Assembly: GCA_947631075.1 (NCBI GenBank)
Contig: CANRJU010000130.1
Span: forward strand, 1 to 7,160
Direction of reading: 5' to 3'
Source of the DNA: an uncultured Lachnospiraceae bacterium
GTDB taxonomy: Bacteria > Bacillota > Clostridia > Lachnospirales > Lachnospiraceae
DNA: 7,160 nucleotides
The stretch's first letter is position 1. Every line of letters starts with the position of its first letter. Below, in pieces: positions 5,431-7,160 of this stretch. The position numbers were made by a program, and so were the translations under genes. Below the pieces are notes generated by a model. That model was not told the DNA's origin. It saw nothing but the letters and a program-made list of their open reading frames with translations, and did not search any database.

Positions 5431-5531
5431 CGGGAAATCCTAATGAGATTTCCCGTCGGAAATTCCGGTGAAATTTCCCGTCAGAATTCCCGGCGGAATT
5501 TTCCAGTGAGATTTCCCAATGGGATTTCCCA
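5431..5531 (+). repeat. Array of about 25-bp palindromic repeats in the recombinase leader
   Basis: Three units begin with TGARATTTCCC: 5444-5468, 5469-5493 and 5507-5531, with a half unit at 5494-5506. The first two agree at 21 of 25 positions, the third at about 18. Each unit contains inverted halves, so the RNA could fold into successive small hairpins: CGGGAAATC/GATTTCCCG (5431-5455, loop of 7), GGAAATT/AATTTCC (5458-5478) and AATTCC/GGAATT (5485-5500). Such an array could be bound by a regulator or by the recombinase, or act in the mRNA leader. It is also open in the recombinase frame from an ATG at 5443. Confidence 0.75.
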
Positions 5532-5559
5532 AAAAATTTTAAAGAAAGAAGGGTATGCC

Positions 5560-6141
5560 ATGAGTGCTACAACACCAATCAAGAACCGGCAGCAATTACA
5601 CCGGTTCCGCAACTTTTATCGGGATGTGGAGGACAAGCCCAGAAACTACGCTTTGATCGTTCTGGGGCTGAATTCAGCCCTGCGAATCAGCGACCTGCTG
5701 CCCCTGCGCTGGCAGGACGTGTACGATCAGAAAAAACGCCGCTACCGGCACCACGTCACAGTCGTGGAGCAGAAGACGGGAAAGGAGAACACGCTGCTCC
5801 TCAACAATTCTTCCAGGGAGGCGCTGGAATCCTACCGGCTCTCGCTGCAGCCGTTCCAGTACAACAGCTACATATTTGCCAGCCAGAAGCCGCCCTACGA
5901 TCCCATCGACCGAACCCAGGCCTACCGCATCATCAAAAGAGCGGCCTTTCTCTGCGGGCTGGGAGACACCATAAGCTGTCACTCCCTCCGCAAGACATTT
6001 GGGTATCATGCCTGGAAGGACGGCGTCCCGCCAGCCCTCCTCATGAGTATCTACAATCATTCTTCGTACAGTATCACCAAACGATACCTAGGCATTGATC
6101 AACAGGAAAAAGATGAAGTTTACAAAAATATCGATCTCTGA
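5560..6141 (+). CDS. Tyrosine recombinase, catalytic domain only (FimB/FimE-sized)
   Basis: A 193-aa site-specific recombinase that cuts and rejoins DNA through a tyrosine nucleophile. All catalytic positions are visible: Arg42 in ALRISDLL, Lys72/Lys75 in the EQKTGKE beta-hairpin, His141 and Arg144 in HSLRKTFGYH, His167 in YNHSS and Tyr176 in KRYLGI. The usual N-terminal SAM-like core-binding domain of XerC/D (about 100 residues) is missing; only about 25 residues precede the catalytic fold, as in FimB and FimE (about 200 aa), which invert promoter switches. The start at 5560 is chosen from GAAGGG at 5548-5553, 6 bases upstream; an in-frame ATG at 5443 would add 39 residues encoded by the repeat array and would leave almost no leader. 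It is transcribed alone, converging with the ABC exporter gene 35 bp downstream. No phage or transposon genes are adjacent, so a role as DNA switch or stand-alone recombinase is inferred. Confidence 0.92.
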   Translation: MSATTPIKNRQQLHRFRNFYRDVEDKPRNYALIVLGLNSALRISDLLPLRWQDVYDQKKRRYRHHVTVVEQKTGKENTLLLNNSSREALESYRLSLQPFQYNSYIFASQKPPYDPIDRTQAYRIIKRAAFLCGLGDTISCHSLRKTFGYHAWKDGVPPALLMSIYNHSSYSITKRYLGIDQQEKDEVYKNIDL

Positions 6142-6176
6142 AAAATTTCAAAAAATTCTACATTTTCAAACGGCGA

Positions 6177-7160
6177 TCAATTCCATTGCGCCTCGAATAA
6201 TTGTCTGTAAAATCCATTTTTCTTTAACAGTTGTTCATGATTTCCCTGTTCCACTACAGAACCATCACGCATTACCAGTATCACGTCCGCCTCCTGAATC
6301 GTTGAGAGCCTGTGCGCCACGATAAAGCTGGTCCGCCCCTGCATCATTTTCCCGAACGCCTGCTGAATGCGCATCTCGGTCCGCGTGTCGATGGAGGACG
6401 TGGCCTCATCCAAAATCAGCATGGGCGGAAGGCAGAGCATGACCCTTGCAATGCACAGAAGCTGTCTCTGTCCCGCGGACAGGCTCTCCTCCCCGATGAC
6501 CGTGTCGTACCCCTGCGGCAGACGCCTTATAAAGCTGTGGGCATGGCTGGCCTTCGCCGCCTCTATAATCTGCTCGTCCGTGGCGTCCGGATTCCCCAGG
6601 GCGATATTTTCCCGGATCGTGCCGCGTTTCAGCCACGTCTCCTGCAGCACCATGCCGTAATTTCCTCGCAGGCTCTCTCTCGTAATCTGGCGGATGTCTT
6701 TTCCCGACACCCGGATTGTCCCCCGGTTCACGTCGTAAAAGCGCATGAGAAGATTGATCAGCGTGGTCTTTCCACAGCCGGTGGGCCCCACGATGGCGAC
6801 CCGCTGCCCCGGCTCTACCTTTAATGAAAAATCCTCTATCAGTTTCTGATCCGGCTCGTAGGCAAAATACACATCCTCTAACTCCACCTGCCCGCAGGCA
6901 TTTTCCAGCCGGACAGCCTCAATACCATCCGAGCGGACAGTCCCGGAATCATCCCCTCGGACGCCCGCCATTTCGTCCAGCCGGACAGCCTCAGGCGCGT
7001 CCGGCTCCTCCGGTTCCTCCTCGATCAGCCGCAGCAGGCGTCCGGCGCAGGCGATGGCGTTCTGCAGCTCCGTGACCACGCCGGATATTTCATTAAAGGG
7101 CTTTGTGTACTGGTTCGCGTAGCTCAAAAAACAGGAGAGCCCTCCCACGGTGATGCCGCC
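6177..7160 (-). CDS. ABC exporter, C-terminal part (end of membrane domain plus ATPase domain), partial
   Basis: The frame is open to the right edge, so the N-terminus and most membrane helices lie outside; the GTG at 7148 is an internal valine. About 327 residues are visible. The first 45 or so (SCFLSYANQYTKPFNEISGV) are the last membrane segment and coupling region typical of ABCB/MdlB-like exporters. The ATPase domain follows: GPTGCGKT Walker A (125-132), Q-loop Gln173, LSAGQ signature (227-231, Ala in place of the common Gly), LILDE Walker B (248-252) and H-loop His283. Such proteins export drugs, lipids or peptides and usually work as heterodimers with a second gene, which may lie beyond the edge. 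The linker between the domains is lengthened by four octapeptide repeats. The stop is 35 bp from the convergent recombinase gene, with no strong terminator between. The substrate is unknown. Confidence 0.95.
   Translation of the reverse strand, partial: GGITVGGLSCFLSYANQYTKPFNEISGVVTELQNAIACAGRLLRLIEEEPEEPDAPEAVRLDEMAGVRGDDSGTVRSDGIEAVRLENACGQVELEDVYFAYEPDQKLIEDFSLKVEPGQRVAIVGPTGCGKTTLINLLMRFYDVNRGTIRVSGKDIRQITRESLRGNYGMVLQETWLKRGTIRENIALGNPDATDEQIIEAAKASHAHSFIRRLPQGYDTVIGEESLSAGQRQLLCIARVMLCLPPMLILDEATSSIDTRTEMRIQQAFGKMMQGRTSFIVAHRLSTIQEADVILVMRDGSVVEQGNHEQLLKKNGFYRQLFEAQWN
6897..6992 (-). repeat. Four tandem 24-bp in-frame repeats in the ABC exporter linker
   Basis: Starting at 6992, four 24-bp units encode EAVRLDEM, AGVRGDDS, GTVRSDGI and EAVRLENA, all with Val-Arg at positions 3-4. 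The first and fourth share an 18-bp exact match (6904-6921 and 6976-6993 on the plus strand), 72 bp apart. The units sit between the membrane and ATPase domains and extend the normal linker by about 30 residues. The tandem, exact-length pattern suggests slippage or duplication. Confidence 0.8.

Noticed and set aside
5443..5559. Upstream ATG extending the recombinase by 39 residues
   Set aside because: The extension is made of the repeat array, leaves only about 13 bases after the predicted transcription start, and has a weaker ribosome binding site than ATG 5560. Kept as an alternative only.
6139..6170. AAATTTCA/AAAATTC runs after the recombinase as a partner inverted repeat for 5287-5311
   Set aside because: Similarity is limited to A/T runs and does not extend to a shared arm sequence, so it gives no support for an invertible segment.
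7146..7148. GTG at 7148 as the start of a free ATPase protein
   Set aside because: The frame stays open to the edge and the following residues are the end of an ABC membrane domain, so this is an internal codon.

Overview
The window looks like a chromosomal stretch from a flagellated, low-to-mid GC Firmicute, most likely a Lachnospiraceae-type gut clostridium. The reasons are a short clostridial flagellin with a csrA gene just upstream, a LicD protein fused to a CDP-glycerol glycerophosphotransferase-like domain of a kind I associate with Lachnospiraceae, strong AGGAGG ribosome binding sites and sigma-A-like promoters. I cannot name the genus.

Left half (minus strand, read right to left): a csrA-like gene (3588-3860), flagellin fliC (2457-3410), then a large LicD/glycerophosphotransferase-like fusion gene (starting at a GTG at 2329 and running off the left edge). 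This reads as a motility and surface-decoration cluster: CsrA is expected to control flagellin translation through the GGA-rich leader at 3411-3587, and the LicD fusion may decorate flagellin or a cell-surface polymer. A perfect 12-bp inverted repeat at 2370-2410 lies between fliC and the LicD gene. The csrA promoter has two related 17-bp palindromes around its -10 box.

Middle (about 3861-4478): a 618-bp AT-rich stretch without a recognised gene. It holds the csrA promoter, two hairpins that share the same arms (3983-4017 and 4351-4385), and a good plus-strand promoter (4284-4312). That promoter leads into a candidate 30-codon ORF whose product resembles a lipoprotein signal peptide. A minus-strand gene for an unrecognised protein with a beta-rich head, a repeat linker and one C-terminal membrane helix follows (4479-5099).

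Right half: a plus-strand, catalytic-domain-only tyrosine recombinase (5560-6141) whose leader carries an array of about 25-bp internally palindromic repeats (5431-5531). A perfect 11-bp-arm palindrome (5287-5311) lies further upstream. Convergent with it is the C-terminal part of an ABC exporter (6177 to the right edge), whose linker contains four in-frame 24-bp repeats.

The least explained parts are the csrA promoter palindromes, the twin hairpins with the candidate small gene, and the repeat array in front of the recombinase. Whether the recombinase acts on sites in this neighbourhood cannot be decided from one copy of the sequence.
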